Positions 1-9,811 of a DNA stretch of 64,000 nucleotides are shown here, one piece after another (within the stretch, counting starts at the first letter, position 1; each line of letters starts with the position of its first letter). The DNA is from Nannocystis sp. (GTDB lineage Bacteria; Myxococcota_A; Polyangia; Nannocystales; Nannocystaceae), in contig NZ_JADJNN010000038.1 of NCBI RefSeq assembly GCF_016714285.1, positions 1 through 64,000 of the forward strand, given 5' to 3'. A program made the position numbers and the translations under genes. Below the pieces are notes generated by a model. That model was given only the letters and a program-made list of their open reading frames with translations. It had not been told where the DNA came from and did no database searches.

Positions 1-654
1 GTTCGCGAGCACCTCAACGGTGCCGAGGCGCCGCACGACCTCGGTCAGCAGATGACCTGCGACCGCATCTCCGTCGGCGATCTACCCGCGTGGCTGTGCG
101 GCCCGGGCCAGCTGCTGGCGCCCGGCCGGGCGTTCGCCTGCCAGAGCGAGCGCGCCCGCTTCATCGCCACCCGGCTCGGCGACGACGTGTCGTGGATGGC
201 GACCTGCGTGTTCGGCGAGTCGCTCGCCGAGGGGTTCGTCGGCGCACCCACGCCGGTGACGGAGCTGCTCCGCCACCATGACCAAGAAAAAATTCGGCCC
301 TTCCGCCTGCACGACCGACCGCTCGCGGGTCGCTGGGTCCGCGGCGGCATCGGCCTGCTCGGCGAGTCAGCGCACCCGATGACCCCGGAGCTCGGGCAGG
401 GCGCCTGCCTCACGCTCGAGGACGCGGTCGTGCTCGGCGACAGTATCAAGCAGCTCGGCGTACGCCCGGGGCTCGCCGCGTACGAGCGGACCCGCCGCGC
501 GCGCGTCGACTGGATCACCAGCCTCGCGCACCAGATGGCGGTCACCTCGCTGCCGAAGTCGCGGCCTCTCGCGGCGCTGCGCGACCGGCTGCTCCCGCGG
601 GTCGCGCCGCCGTTCTCCCGCGTCGTGTTCGACCGGCTCGTCGCCTGGCCATGA
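1..654 (+). CDS. FAD-dependent monooxygenase, C-terminal part
   Basis: The reading frame is open from the first base of the window, so the gene begins upstream and the FAD-binding GxGxxG region is not visible. The visible part has the second FAD-contact motif of class A flavoprotein monooxygenases (p-hydroxybenzoate hydroxylase fold), GLLGESAHPMTPELGQGAC followed by LEDAVVL, around 115 codons into the window. This arrangement is seen in zeaxanthin-epoxidase-like and phenol-hydroxylase-like enzymes, which use NAD(P)H and O2 to hydroxylate or epoxidise a small substrate. The substrate cannot be inferred. The stop codon overlaps the start of the downstream kinase gene (ATGA), suggesting co-transcription. 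Confidence 0.85.
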   Translation, partial: VREHLNGAEAPHDLGQQMTCDRISVGDLPAWLCGPGQLLAPGRAFACQSERARFIATRLGDDVSWMATCVFGESLAEGFVGAPTPVTELLRHHDQEKIRPFRLHDRPLAGRWVRGGIGLLGESAHPMTPELGQGACLTLEDAVVLGDSIKQLGVRPGLAAYERTRRARVDWITSLAHQMAVTSLPKSRPLAALRDRLLPRVAPPFSRVVFDRLVAWP

Positions 655-3600
655 GCGTCGTCCTCGTCGAACGATTCGAACTCGGGGACTCGCTCGGCCG
701 CGGCGCCTCCGGCGTCGTCCACATGGCGACCGACCGTCACCTGCGCCGCCCGGTGGCCCTAAAGATGTTCCCCGCGCGCGACCCGGCGGAGCTCGCCACC
801 CTCAAGGCCGAGTTTCGCATCCGCAAGGGCCTCGACCACCCGAACCTCGTCACCCTCTACGAGCTGTTCGTCCACGACGACGGCGGGTTCTTCACGATGG
901 AGGTTATCGAGGGCAGGCGACCGTTCGGCGCGGCGTTCCACGCGGCCGTCGCCGCCGGCGACGAGGTCACCGCGCGCAGCCTGCTGACCCAGCTCGTCCA
1001 CGGCGTCGCGGCCACCCACGACGCGGGCATCGTCCACCGCGACCTCAAGCCCGGCAACCTGCTGGTCGACAGCCGCGGCCGCGTCGTCGTCCTCGACTTC
1101 GGGCTGGCGATGTCGACGAGGCAGCCCGACCACGCGACGTCCGGCACGCTCGAGTACATGGCCCCCGAGGCGCTGTGGGGCCAGACCACGCTCGCGTCGG
1201 ACTGGTTTAGCGTCGGCGCGCTGCTCTACGAGGCGATCGCCGGGCGCCTGCCGTGGCCCCGCGACGACGTCCACCAGCGGTTCACCCGCGTCCGCGCCGA
1301 CGTCGAGCTCGCCCCGCGCGTGTGGCCGTGGCTCGCCGCCGCGGTCCACGACCTCCTGGCCGTCGAGGCCGCGGCGCGCCCGACCGACGCCGCCCTGCGG
1401 ACCAGCTTCCCGGGCGCGGGGGCCCGCCCGCCCGCGCCGCTCGCGGTCCCCTTCGTCGGTCGCACCGCCGAGCTCGCTGCCCTGCGCGACGCGCTGGTCC
1501 GCGTCCACGCGGGCGCCGGCTGCCTCGTGACCCTGAGCGGCCCGTCGGGCGCCGGCAAGTCGCGCCTCGTCGAGTGCTTCCTCGGCGAGCTGCAAGGCCG
1601 CGGCGACGTCGCGGTGCTGCGCGGCTCGTGCCACTACACCGAACATCTCCCGCTGGCCGCGCTCGACCCGCTGGTCGACGAGCTCGCGCGCCTGCTCCGC
1701 TCGCCCGCGCTCGACGCGACGCGGAGCAGCGCGCCTGCGGTCGGCGCGGCGGCCCGACTGTTTCCGGTGCTCGCCGACGACGCCGCCGCGCTGTCCGAGG
1801 CGCCTACCCTGCTGCCGACCGAGCTGCGCCGCCAGGCGATCTTCGACCTGCGCCGCCTCTTGCGCTGGCTCGGCTCGCAGGTCGCGCTGGTCCTGACGAT
1901 CGACGACGCCCAGTGGGGCGACCGCGAGAGCAGCGAGATCCTGCGCGAGCTGCTCGCCGAAGCCGACGGCGCCCGCGCCCTCGTCCTCCTCGTCTACCGC
2001 GACGGCGAGGAGCGCGGCGCCCTCGCCGAGGCCCTGCGCGACTGGACCCTCGCCAGCCGCGTCGACCTCGCCCTCGGCCCGCTCGCCGACGCCGAGATCG
2101 CCAGCCTGCTTCACCATACCGGCGGCGTCGACGAGGCCACCGCCCTCGACATGGCCCGCCGCGCCCACGGCTCGCCATTCGTCGGCCGCGAGCTCGTCCA
2201 GGCGCTCCGCACGTTCGGCCCGCGCCTCGACGCCAGCGACCCGGCCGCGCTGCTGCACGCCCGCCTCGCCAGCCTGACCCCCGATGAACGCCGCCTCGCC
2301 CAGCTCACCGCCCTCGCCGGCCGTCCCCTACCCCGCGCCGTTGCCCTCGCCGCCGCCGGTCTGGCCGAGGACGGGTTCCTCACCGCCCTCGCGCTCGAGC
2401 GCAGCAGCGTCCTCGCCGGCTTCCCCGGCGACGAGCATCGACTCGGCGTGTACCACCACCAGCTCCGCGGAGCCCTGCTCGCCGCGCTCGCGCCCGCCGA
2501 GACGTCCGCGCTCCACGGCGACCTCGCCGACGCGATCGAGCAGGCCCCGCGCGCCGACCTCGAGCTGCTGCTCGGCCACCTGCTCGGCGCCGGTCGCAAC
2601 GCCCGCGCCATCGACGTCGCCGTCGACGCCGCCCAGCAGGCCCGCGCCCGCCTGGCCTTCGACCGTGCCGCGATCCTGCTGCAGAAGGGCCTCGACGCCG
2701 GCGCCGCCGGCCCGCGCCGCGTCGAGCTCTACCGGCTCCAGGGCCAATCATGGCGCGACGCCGGCATCGGGGCCCGCGCCGCCGAGTCGTTCCGTGAGGC
2801 AGCCTCACTGGCTGACCCAAAGGACAGCAGCGACCTCGCCGACGTCCTGTGGGCCGAGGCCGCCGAGGAGATGGTCCGCCACGGCCGCACAGAGGAGGGC
2901 GAGCTGGTGTTCCGCCGCCTCCTGCGCCGCCGCAAGATCTCCCTGCCTCGTCGACCCGCCGCCGCCATGCTCATCGGCCTCGCCCGCCGCGTCCGCCTGT
3001 GGTGGCGCGGCCTCCACACACCGATCACCGACGCCAGCAGCCTCGCCCCCGCCGCCCAGGCCCGCCAGGAGCTGATGTGGAAGGCCGCCAACAGCCTGTC
3101 CCTGTCGCGCTTCCCGTTCTCGTTCTGCCTGCTCGGCCAGCTCGTGCTCGAGGCCCTCGAGCACGGCAACCGCCTCCAGCTCGTGCGCACCCTCGGCAGC
3201 GAGGCCGCCTTCTCCGCGGCCCTCGGCGGCCGCCTGTCCCGCCGCGCCGACACCCTCATGCGCCGCCTCGGCGAACTCGTCCGCCAAGGCGACCCCGCCG
3301 AAATGCACGCCGGTCAGCACAGCTTCCGCGCCCTCGTCGCGTGGAACCGCGGCCGCTGGCGCGAGGTCGTCGCCGACTGCGACGCCTTCTGCGCCCTCGT
3401 CCGCCGCGAGCTGCCCGGCCGCGCCTGGGACCTCGCGGTCATGGAGGTCCACGCCTGTTCCGCCCTGTTCCACCTCGGCGACACCGCCGCCCTGTCCGCC
3501 CGCGTCCCCGCCGCCCTCGCCGCCGCCCAGGACCGCGGCGACCGCTTCGCCGTCAACCACCTCCGCCTCGGCGACGCCGGCAGCTACCTGCTGCTCCGCG

Positions 3601-4097
3601 ACGAACCGACCCAGGCCCGCCGCGCGCTCGCCGAGGCCGAGGCCGACCTGTCCCTCGGGCCATCCATCGAGACGTACTACTACACGCTGCTCAAGCTGCG
3701 CACCGAGCTCCACGAGGCCCATTACGCCGACGCCTGGGCCGCCATCGAGCGCCTGTGGCCCGCCCTGACCGCCGGCCAGATCTTCGCCGTCGAGGTGGCC
3801 CGCTGCCTCCTCCACCACCTCCGCGGCCGCACCCTCGTCGGCCTGCTCGCCGAACACCCGACCCCCAAGCTCCGCAAACGCCACGAACAAGCGCTCGGCC
3901 GCAGCCTCGCCACCCTCCGCAAAGCCACCATCGCCGCCGGCCCAGCCCTCGCCGCCGACCTCCACGCGAGCCGCGTCGCCCTCACCGGCGACCGCGAACA
4001 GACCCAAAAAGCCCGCACCGCGGCCGCCGCCCTGCTCACACGCGCCGAGCTGTCACTCCTGCCCGCCCCCCATGAATCCACCGCCGCCCTTGGCTAG
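651..4097 (+). CDS. Ser/Thr protein kinase fused to AAA ATPase (PknK-like)
   Basis: The 1148-residue protein starts at an ATGA overlap with the monooxygenase gene. Residues 8-255 form a Hanks-type kinase: glycine loop GRGASG, catalytic Lys38 (VALKMF), HRD at 129-131 (HRDLKPGN), DFG at 149-151 and the APE region LEYMAPEA. From about residue 266 an AAA_16-type ATPase begins (VPFVGRTAEL), with Walker A GPSGAGKS and Walker B-like LVLTIDDAQWGD. The remaining ~600 residues are Ala/Leu/Arg-rich helical repeats, probably TPR-like. This matches the PknK / LuxR-like multidomain kinase family, minus a DNA-binding domain. All catalytic residues are present, so it should be an active kinase. Its 3' end overlaps the convergent small gene at 4053-4544 by 45 bp. 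Confidence 0.93.
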   Translation: MSVVLVERFELGDSLGRGASGVVHMATDRHLRRPVALKMFPARDPAELATLKAEFRIRKGLDHPNLVTLYELFVHDDGGFFTMEVIEGRRPFGAAFHAAVAAGDEVTARSLLTQLVHGVAATHDAGIVHRDLKPGNLLVDSRGRVVVLDFGLAMSTRQPDHATSGTLEYMAPEALWGQTTLASDWFSVGALLYEAIAGRLPWPRDDVHQRFTRVRADVELAPRVWPWLAAAVHDLLAVEAAARPTDAALRTSFPGAGARPPAPLAVPFVGRTAELAALRDALVRVHAGAGCLVTLSGPSGAGKSRLVECFLGELQGRGDVAVLRGSCHYTEHLPLAALDPLVDELARLLRSPALDATRSSAPAVGAAARLFPVLADDAAALSEAPTLLPTELRRQAIFDLRRLLRWLGSQVALVLTIDDAQWGDRESSEILRELLAEADGARALVLLVYRDGEERGALAEALRDWTLASRVDLALGPLADAEIASLLHHTGGVDEATALDMARRAHGSPFVGRELVQALRTFGPRLDASDPAALLHARLASLTPDERRLAQLTALAGRPLPRAVALAAAGLAEDGFLTALALERSSVLAGFPGDEHRLGVYHHQLRGALLAALAPAETSALHGDLADAIEQAPRADLELLLGHLLGAGRNARAIDVAVDAAQQARARLAFDRAAILLQKGLDAGAAGPRRVELYRLQGQSWRDAGIGARAAESFREAASLADPKDSSDLADVLWAEAAEEMVRHGRTEEGELVFRRLLRRRKISLPRRPAAAMLIGLARRVRLWWRGLHTPITDASSLAPAAQARQELMWKAANSLSLSRFPFSFCLLGQLVLEALEHGNRLQLVRTLGSEAAFSAALGGRLSRRADTLMRRLGELVRQGDPAEMHAGQHSFRALVAWNRGRWREVVADCDAFCALVRRELPGRAWDLAVMEVHACSALFHLGDTAALSARVPAALAAAQDRGDRFAVNHLRLGDAGSYLLLRDEPTQARRALAEAEADLSLGPSIETYYYTLLKLRTELHEAHYADAWAAIERLWPALTAGQIFAVEVARCLLHHLRGRTLVGLLAEHPTPKLRKRHEQALGRSLATLRKATIAAGPALAADLHASRVALTGDREQTQKARTAAAALLTRAELSLLPAPHESTAALG

Positions 4098-4544
4098 CGC
4101 CTCGTTCAAGCGAACTTTGTTCACGTCCCGATCCAACACGAGCACATCGCCAGCGGCCGCCCCGGCCTCGATGGGTGGCCCGACACCGAGGCCAACAACG
4201 GCCACATTCTCGAGGGCCTGCAGCGTGTTGCGCACGACGTTGATCTTCGAGAGAAATTCGCCGAGGGTCGCCTCGTTCAGAATCGTCCTCCAATCCACCC
4301 CTGCCAGGAACACACTGATCTCGTCTTTATCGACCGGAATCGACGCATGACCGCGGGTGCACCGCCAGACCCGGTCTTCGCCAGCAAACACGAGAGGCTT
4401 CCCGCATCTCTCGCCCCCGTAGTCTTGCTGGCAGCTCCCGTGCCCCGAGGCGGACACCCACGCATAGCGAAACTCCGAGAGAGTCATCTCATGGCCATTG
4501 ACCTTGATCTTCTCGCCTTCTCCCAACTCGATATTTACCGGCAT
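4053..4544 (-). CDS. Small zinc-ribbon-like protein, last gene of the prenyl operon
   Basis: A 163-residue protein that I do not recognise. The start was chosen at the ATG at 4544 because AAAGGGAGGATGAA lies directly upstream; a longer frame exists but has no such site. Residues ~35-65 contain Cys-x8-Cys and, about 16 residues later, Cys-x3-His (CQQDYGGERC ... WRCTRGH), which could bind zinc. The C-terminal half is hydrophobic and Gly/Ala-rich (VAVVGLGVGPPIEAGAAAG). It lies 31 bp downstream of the FAD oxidoreductase and is probably in the same transcript. Its 3' end overlaps the convergent kinase gene. Confidence 0.7.
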   Translation of the reverse strand: MPVNIELGEGEKIKVNGHEMTLSEFRYAWVSASGHGSCQQDYGGERCGKPLVFAGEDRVWRCTRGHASIPVDKDEISVFLAGVDWRTILNEATLGEFLSKINVVRNTLQALENVAVVGLGVGPPIEAGAAAGDVLVLDRDVNKVRLNEALAKGGGGFMGGGQE

Positions 4545-4575
4545 TTCATCCTCCCTTTGTGGTTTCAGGCACCCA

Positions 4576-7500
4576 TCAAACACCACCAACAATCTGCAAA
4601 CGAATGAGACGCAGCAGCTCGCCGCCGAGCCCTCCGGCCTCCTCCAGGACGCTGATGAGCGCGCCCATCACGCTCTGTCCTCGCGCTCCATCCCCGCGAT
4701 CCAGCAGGGCCAGCGCCTGCGGCTCGACCACGAGGATGTCCATCCAATGCGGCAGGCCCCGGGCCAGCAGCTCGGCGTCGATCCGGTGTAGCAGCTGGAG
4801 TTCGTCGGGCTCACGCTCCTCGGGATCGAAGATGGGGCACAACTGACCGGTATTCGGACCCGAAGCGGCGCGCCCGTGCCGAATGATCGCGTTCACCGCG
4901 TGCCTGGCCGATTCGTTGGCCGCCTCCATCGTCACCAGCCGCGTCCTGGTCTGGAGATATGTCCCCGCGAACACGAAGTGCCTCATATGCACCCCGTAGG
5001 CCCCTGGCCGCTCCGGGAAGGCGCCCACCCGATCCGCTGAATTGACCAGGAACGGCGTCCGGTTGGAGCTCAACGTCCCGCCAGGCCCCTCGAAGAGGAG
5101 GTTCTTGTCGATCGCGTAGAATTGCGGGGGCGGAGGTGCGCCATCCGAAGATCGTTGCAGCGACTTCGTGATCTGATCCCACACCTCCTTGGCGATCTCA
5201 TCCGCCGTGCTCCCCCACGCGGTCTTGTTGTTATGACCACGCTCGTCGAACGCGCCGATCACCACCGATATAACGCCGGTGTAACCATCGAGTTGGTCGG
5301 GGCGGTCGAGGCGGAACTGCGACTGTGACACCGAGCTCAGCCGCCACGGAGAATTGGGGTAGTACACGTGCCCACGCAGCGGCGCATAATCCGTGTTGAG
5401 GAAGAATTGGATCCCGGAGAAGTGCTCGAACGGGTCCTCCGAACCACCGGCGTCCTGATACTTGAACCCGCTCGGCAGCAGCGCCTTGACCCCGTGAAAC
5501 GGCGACTTCTCTCGAAGTCTGCGAGCAGATCGGGCCGATCAATCTCGAGGCGGACGCGCAGCGCCCGGCCGAGCTTCGCCGTCACGTCCACCGAAGTGGC
5601 GATCACGACATAGTCGTAGTCCGCGGCGATCGCGTTGCGGTCGATCACCGTCTCGCCGTCACAGCCTGCCCCCGCTACGTTGATGAGCTCGATACCCCGC
5701 TGATCCTTGATGAACCGAAACTCATCGATCTTCGCGCACACGAACTCCACGCCGCGCTCGTGCTCGAGGTAGCGCTTCCACGGGTCGAGCCAGGACTCCG
5801 ACGTCGGCGCGTTGAGCGTGCCGTCGCGATAGCCCGAGCTCCGGACCTGATCGAGCAGCAATTGCAGCAACACCGTCCCCGTCGTGCGAGCGTCGGCCCG
5901 GCTAGCCTGCAAGCCCACCAGCGCCTGCGGCCAGTGGTCGAGCAATCGCTGATACTCCAGACCCCCGAGGTGAGACTCTGTGAACTGCGACCAGGTCTGA
6001 GCCTCGTAGCTGTCGCGCCTCGCGGCGCACGATGTCGCATAACGCACGACCTTGAGCTGACCGAGGATGATATCCCGAAGCGGCACGTCCGCGTGCTCCT
6101 GGAACGTATCGAGCATCTTGAGCAGCCCGCGAAGCGAGTATTGAAGCGCTCGATCGGACGGATCGGCCCCTCCGCACCGCTGTCGAGGGCGTGGAGGTCG
6201 ACGGACCGCAGGTTGTCGAACACCGTCAGCGCCGTCGGCTCCCAATTTTCGCGAAACCCGCGCGTCGGGAAATCGCGGGAAATGTCGAGTGCGAACCCGG
6301 TCATGAACGTGTCCCGCTTGCCAGGCACGAGCTGGGGGATCCGCTTCATCGTGTCGAAGGTATGATGATAGAACGACGGGAAGAATCGGTACCCGTGTTC
6401 GCCAGGGAGCAGGCGATCGAGCAGCCGGATCTCGACGTACTGCTGTGTCGACGCCGGGCGGGCAGCCTCGGTCGCATGCAGCGCTCCGAGCCCAGCCACA
6501 CGCACGTGGATACACCGACTTGTCACGGGCCTTGAGATCGAAGGCCACCAGACCGGCACTCTCCCACACAAGGTCCCCGCACACCCGCTTCAACACCTCG
6601 GCGACCGCCTCGGCTCGCCGAAGCGCCAGGTCGTCGACATCCGTGAAGGGGTCCGCGATCTTGTCTTTGACCTCACGCGCCGCGATGACGCCGCCGATCA
6701 CGAGATACTCGTCCGTCGTGACCCGTGCGAGCAGCTCCTTGAGGCGCTTCGCTATTTCCGCGATCCTCCACTCCGCGAACTTTGAGATCTGGACCGACCC
6801 CTCTGTGAAGGACAGCATTGGCCAGCGTCCCTCCCACTGGGAAAGTTCATGCTCTACATCCTTCGGCCGCGGAGACTCCCAGGACACCTCGGAGATCGTC
6901 GCTCCACTCGCCGAACTCAACCGGAGTTTTACGTGACGCTCCTTCGCCTCCGTGATCACTATGGGATTCACGAACGCCTGGACGATGTTGACGTGAAAGA
7001 CCCGACCATTCGTAGCTCGCGGGACACGCACACACACACTGGTCCGCGACCCGTCCTCCGGAAGCGAGGCCTCCAGGCCGCGGCGATGACACGCGGTGAG
7101 CAGCTCGAGGAGGATCTGGTGTCCACGTTGCGCTGCGAGCCCGACCGACTCGCCTACAAATGCCACGCACTGGATCTCCAGCGTGGCGTCCGCCTCCTCC
7201 GTCAAGAGGAGATCGCTTAGCCGCTTCGCTAGGCGTCCTATCCGCATCTCCGCGAACGCGGTGAGCTCACCGTCGTCGAGCTGAAAGCGGACTCTCGCAT
7301 CACCAGCCTCCGAAGCCAAGCATTCGCGGTCACGCTGCTCGAACACAGGCGACCACCAGTCCTCGGGTTTCGCCAGGTTGACCGACGCCGCCAGATCCAG
7401 CCGCTGGAACGGAGGTCGCACTTCCTCCACAGGACTCCACGCCTTCGGGATGCGATACCACTGGGTCGCGGCGAGCCCACCGACCAGCGGCTGGCGAGCG

Positions 7501-7685
7501 CTGGCCGCGACGCCCGCGAAGGCCGGGTCGTCCGCCGCGCGAGTCTTGTACCCGACATTCGCCCGGCGAAGGGCGTCGTGCTCGCCCTCGAAGACCCAGA
7601 CTTGAAATCCGCGCTCGGCCAGTTCGTGCGCGGCGGTGAGGCCCGAAACTCCGCCTCCGATGACAGCGACTCGAAATCCAGTCAT
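4576..7685 (-). pseudogene. FAD-dependent amine-oxidase-type enzyme with OmpA-like inserts, three frameshifts
   Basis: The N-terminus has a classic FAD-binding motif, VAVIGGGVSGLTAAHELAER, followed by GGLAA. The catalytic core resumes with LPGEHGYRFFPSFYHHTF, the signature of phytoene desaturase / hydroxysqualene dehydroxylase-like amine oxidases, and ends with FAGTYLQTRTRLVTMEAAN, the C-terminal FAD contact. Between these are about 340 extra residues with two related blocks (FAEMRIGRLAKRLSDLL and FAEWRIAEIAKRLKELL), each followed by an OmpA_C-like stretch rich in R-A-x-A-V. The protein is continuous only if the frame changes near 6520 (one extra base), 6145 and 5515 (one missing base each). 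Each correction gives sensible joins, for example RPIERF-QYSLRGLL and LLADF-REKSPFHG. It may be a recent pseudogene or an intact gene with assembly errors. The start overlaps the preceding stop (ATGA). Confidence 0.8.
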
Positions 7686-8095
7686 GACACCCTCACTGGT
7701 CGGTGATACGACGAAAGAATCCCCGGCAACGACGGCGCCCGGACGGCGCCTTGGACGAACAGGTGCAGCGCTCGCTCGAGGGCCAGGAGGTCCGCGAGCC
7801 CGCCGCGCAGCTCGAGCTCATCGGCCCAGAGGGCCTCGAGGATCGTGCGACGGCCCGCGAGGATCTCGCAGAGCGCCGCGTTCGAGGTGCGGGCAAACAC
7901 CGTCGGGGCGTCCGCCTCGGCGACCACGCGGAGGGCCTCGCCCGCGCGGACGAGGGCGAGGTGTTCGTCGTCGACCGCGGCGGCGACCACGTGCCCTCCG
8001 AACGCCGCGGTCGACGCCTTGTAGAGGTCAGGGACCTCGGCGCGGACGGCGTCGAGGGCGGCGGTGAGGTGGCGATGGAAGTGGCCTTGCGTCAC
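7682..8095 (-). CDS. SCP2-like (sterol carrier) domain protein
   Basis: A 137-residue protein with a GTG start at 8095, two bases after the stop of the CrtC-like gene, overlapping the next gene's ATG (ATGA). The central segment runs FARTSNAALCEILAGRRTI, then LRGGLADLLALERALHLFVQ and APSLPGI. This resembles SCP2-like domains, where a 'TxxxLxxLLxGxxt' strand is followed by 'l.vrGd...l..f...l' and a helix. SCP2 domains bind or shuttle hydrophobic lipids. In this operon it could bind an isoprenoid intermediate, which is inference. The family assignment is by pattern only and moderately secure. Confidence 0.6.
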   Translation of the reverse strand: MTQGHFHRHLTAALDAVRAEVPDLYKASTAAFGGHVVAAAVDDEHLALVRAGEALRVVAEADAPTVFARTSNAALCEILAGRRTILEALWADELELRGGLADLLALERALHLFVQGAVRAPSLPGILSSYHRPVRVS

Positions 8096-8097
8096 TG

Positions 8098-9144
8098 TCA
8101 GTCACCGAGAAATTCGAAGATGCTGGGGCAGCGGATCCGGACCGGCTCGCCGCGGATCTCCGCGTCGAGCGCGAAGCGCCCCGCGACCTCATTGATGATA
8201 GTTACCCCGAGGTCGTCGTCGTTGGGGATGATGACCTGCGCGACGTCCGACGGCGTGAATTCGACGTGCACCGAATCTTCGCCGTTGCGGGCCGATATCT
8301 CCATGCGGGCCGGGACGTCACAGGCTCCGCCGGGGCTGAGCAGGCTCATCACCGGCGGGACCTTGTGCAGGCGCGCGGCGCGGAGCAGGCCGTGGTGGCG
8401 CACCTCGATCTGGGCGTCGCGGAAGGCGCAGGCCGCGTGGGCGCCGCGCCACAGGAACAGCGTCTGCATGCGGGTGCGCGTGCGGCCGCGGTTGCTGAGG
8501 CGGGCGAACACGAAGCTCCACGGGTGGTTCGGGTCGATCGGTAGGCCGAAGCCCCACTCCCACGCGAAGTCGCGGCCCCACCCGAAGTGCCCCCAATTGT
8601 GATCGTGGTAGGCGGGGGCATCGTGCAGGTGATGCACGCGGCCATTGAGGGTGACGGTGCCGCTCGTCAGCAGCCGCGGGATCACGATCCAGTGGATCGG
8701 CGGGCCGTCGCCAACCGAGACGTTGTGGATCGGCGCGGGCGTGGTGATCGGGCGGAGCGTCAGCTCGGCGGCGATCGAGTGGTCCGCGAGGGCGACTCGC
8801 ACGTGGTAACGACCGCCCTCGAAGCGCACCGAGCTGTCGCCGAAACGGGCCGCGACCTTGCCGCCCTCGACACGCAGCGCCTCACCGGCGATCTCCTCGA
8901 CGCCGCCGCGCCAGCGGTCGGTGCGCGCCAGCACCGTCATCCGGCCCACGCTGCCCGCCGGGCCGCGGCGCGGGTCGTCGACCTCGCTGAAGTTGACGAG
9001 CAGGTCGAGCGAATCGCTGTACACGCAGAAGTGCATCCACTCTTTAAAACTGCCGCGGCCGCCGGCTCGGGCCGGCGAGCGGCGAAAATAGTCGATGCGG
9101 TCGATCAGCCGCTCGAGCGTCGCCTCGGTCGCTCCGTCGATCAT
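8098..9144 (-). CDS. CrtC/AttH-like lipocalin-fold protein (carotenoid 1,2-hydratase family)
   Basis: A 348-residue protein starting at an ATGA overlap (9144). An upstream extension of the frame is Arg/Ala/Pro-rich and looks non-coding. The key motif is HLHDAPAYHDHNWGHFGWG, followed by WEWGFGLP and FVFARL. 'YHDHNWG' is the hallmark of the CrtC/AttH family, which includes hydroxyneurosporene synthase and other hydrating or cyclising enzymes acting on long isoprenoids, with a double-lipocalin fold. Near the N-terminus, GSFKEWMHFCVYS also resembles family members. No signal peptide is visible. Together with a prenyl synthase and an FAD desaturase-like enzyme, it supports an isoprenoid pathway. 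The true substrate is unknown. Confidence 0.78.
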   Translation of the reverse strand: MIDGATEATLERLIDRIDYFRRSPARAGGRGSFKEWMHFCVYSDSLDLLVNFSEVDDPRRGPAGSVGRMTVLARTDRWRGGVEEIAGEALRVEGGKVAARFGDSSVRFEGGRYHVRVALADHSIAAELTLRPITTPAPIHNVSVGDGPPIHWIVIPRLLTSGTVTLNGRVHHLHDAPAYHDHNWGHFGWGRDFAWEWGFGLPIDPNHPWSFVFARLSNRGRTRTRMQTLFLWRGAHAACAFRDAQIEVRHHGLLRAARLHKVPPVMSLLSPGGACDVPARMEISARNGEDSVHVEFTPSDVAQVIIPNDDDLGVTIINEVAGRFALDAEIRGEPVRIRCPSIFEFLGD

Positions 9145-9440
9145 CGCAGCAGACCCTTCAGCGGCCCGGAGGGCTCCTGTGGGTCGACCACCCGCAGCGG
9201 TGGCGGGACCGCCTCGACCGCGGTCTGCAGGCGCCGGGCGAACGCGATGAGGCCGAGCACGAACAGCGCGCCCTCGTCGACCTGCGCGGGCTCTGGCTTC
9301 GCGTCCGCGACTTCGTCGCGCGGCGGGGCGTACTGCGCCAACAATTCGTCGAGGGTCCGGTTCATCGACAGCAGCCCCAGCGTGATCTGCAGCAACATGT
9401 TGCGCCCGGGGAAGTCGTTCGGTCGGCGCTCGAGGATCAT
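9141..9440 (-). CDS. Unrecognised 99-aa protein in the prenyl operon
   Basis: Starts at ATG 9440, preceded by GGAGGTGAAGG, and overlaps both neighbours by ATGA (9437-9440 upstream, 9141-9144 downstream). The sequence is mostly helical, with a Leu-rich start (MLLQITLGLLSMNRTLDELL), a Pro/Glu linker and a second hydrophobic helix GALFVLGLIAFARRLQ. There are no catalytic motifs. The tight translational coupling on both sides makes it a real gene, probably a small accessory or subunit. Confidence 0.72.
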   Translation of the reverse strand: MILERRPNDFPGRNMLLQITLGLLSMNRTLDELLAQYAPPRDEVADAKPEPAQVDEGALFVLGLIAFARRLQTAVEAVPPPLRVVDPQEPSGPLKGLLR

Positions 9441-9811
9441 CCTTCACCTCCGAACAGCGGGCTGCCGAGGAACAGCGCCTCGGCCAGGCGCTCCATGCCG
9501 GCCTCCGAGGCCGCCTTGACGAACGCCTCGAGCACCGCGGTCGGCAGGACAGTGTCGGGATTATCCTCGAGCGCGCGCACCGTGAGCGCGTCCCACAGCA
9601 CGCGCGAGCGGGTCATCAGCTCCGATCCGTCGAGCCGCGTCTGCCAGGCCAGGCCCTCCTCGGTCCGCGCGTACGCCCGGCCCTCCTGCACGAACGCGAG
9701 GAACAGCGCCTGCGCGGCCACCGGATGGAGCAGGATCGCCTGCTGCAGGCGCCGCAACGCCATGCCGAGCGGATCCTCGGGGTCGCGGAACACGACCGTC
9801 GTCGCCGTCAC
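9437..9811 (-). CDS. Unrecognised 124-aa helical protein in the prenyl operon
   Basis: A 124-residue, almost entirely helical protein with no recognised motif. It starts at 9811 by a 4-base overlap with the upstream gene and overlaps the downstream gene by ATGA. Repeated Leu/Ala heptad-like segments (MALRRLQQAILLHPVAAQAL and TAVLEAFVKAASEAG) suggest a helical bundle. No transmembrane segment or signal peptide is visible. It is always read in frame with the operon, which supports expression, but its role is unknown. Confidence 0.72.
   Translation of the reverse strand: MTATTVVFRDPEDPLGMALRRLQQAILLHPVAAQALFLAFVQEGRAYARTEEGLAWQTRLDGSELMTRSRVLWDALTVRALEDNPDTVLPTAVLEAFVKAASEAGMERLAEALFLGSPLFGGEG

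Noticed and set aside
759..2258. 499-codon minus-strand frame
   Set aside because: Shadow of the PknK-like kinase, which has all catalytic motifs on the plus strand.
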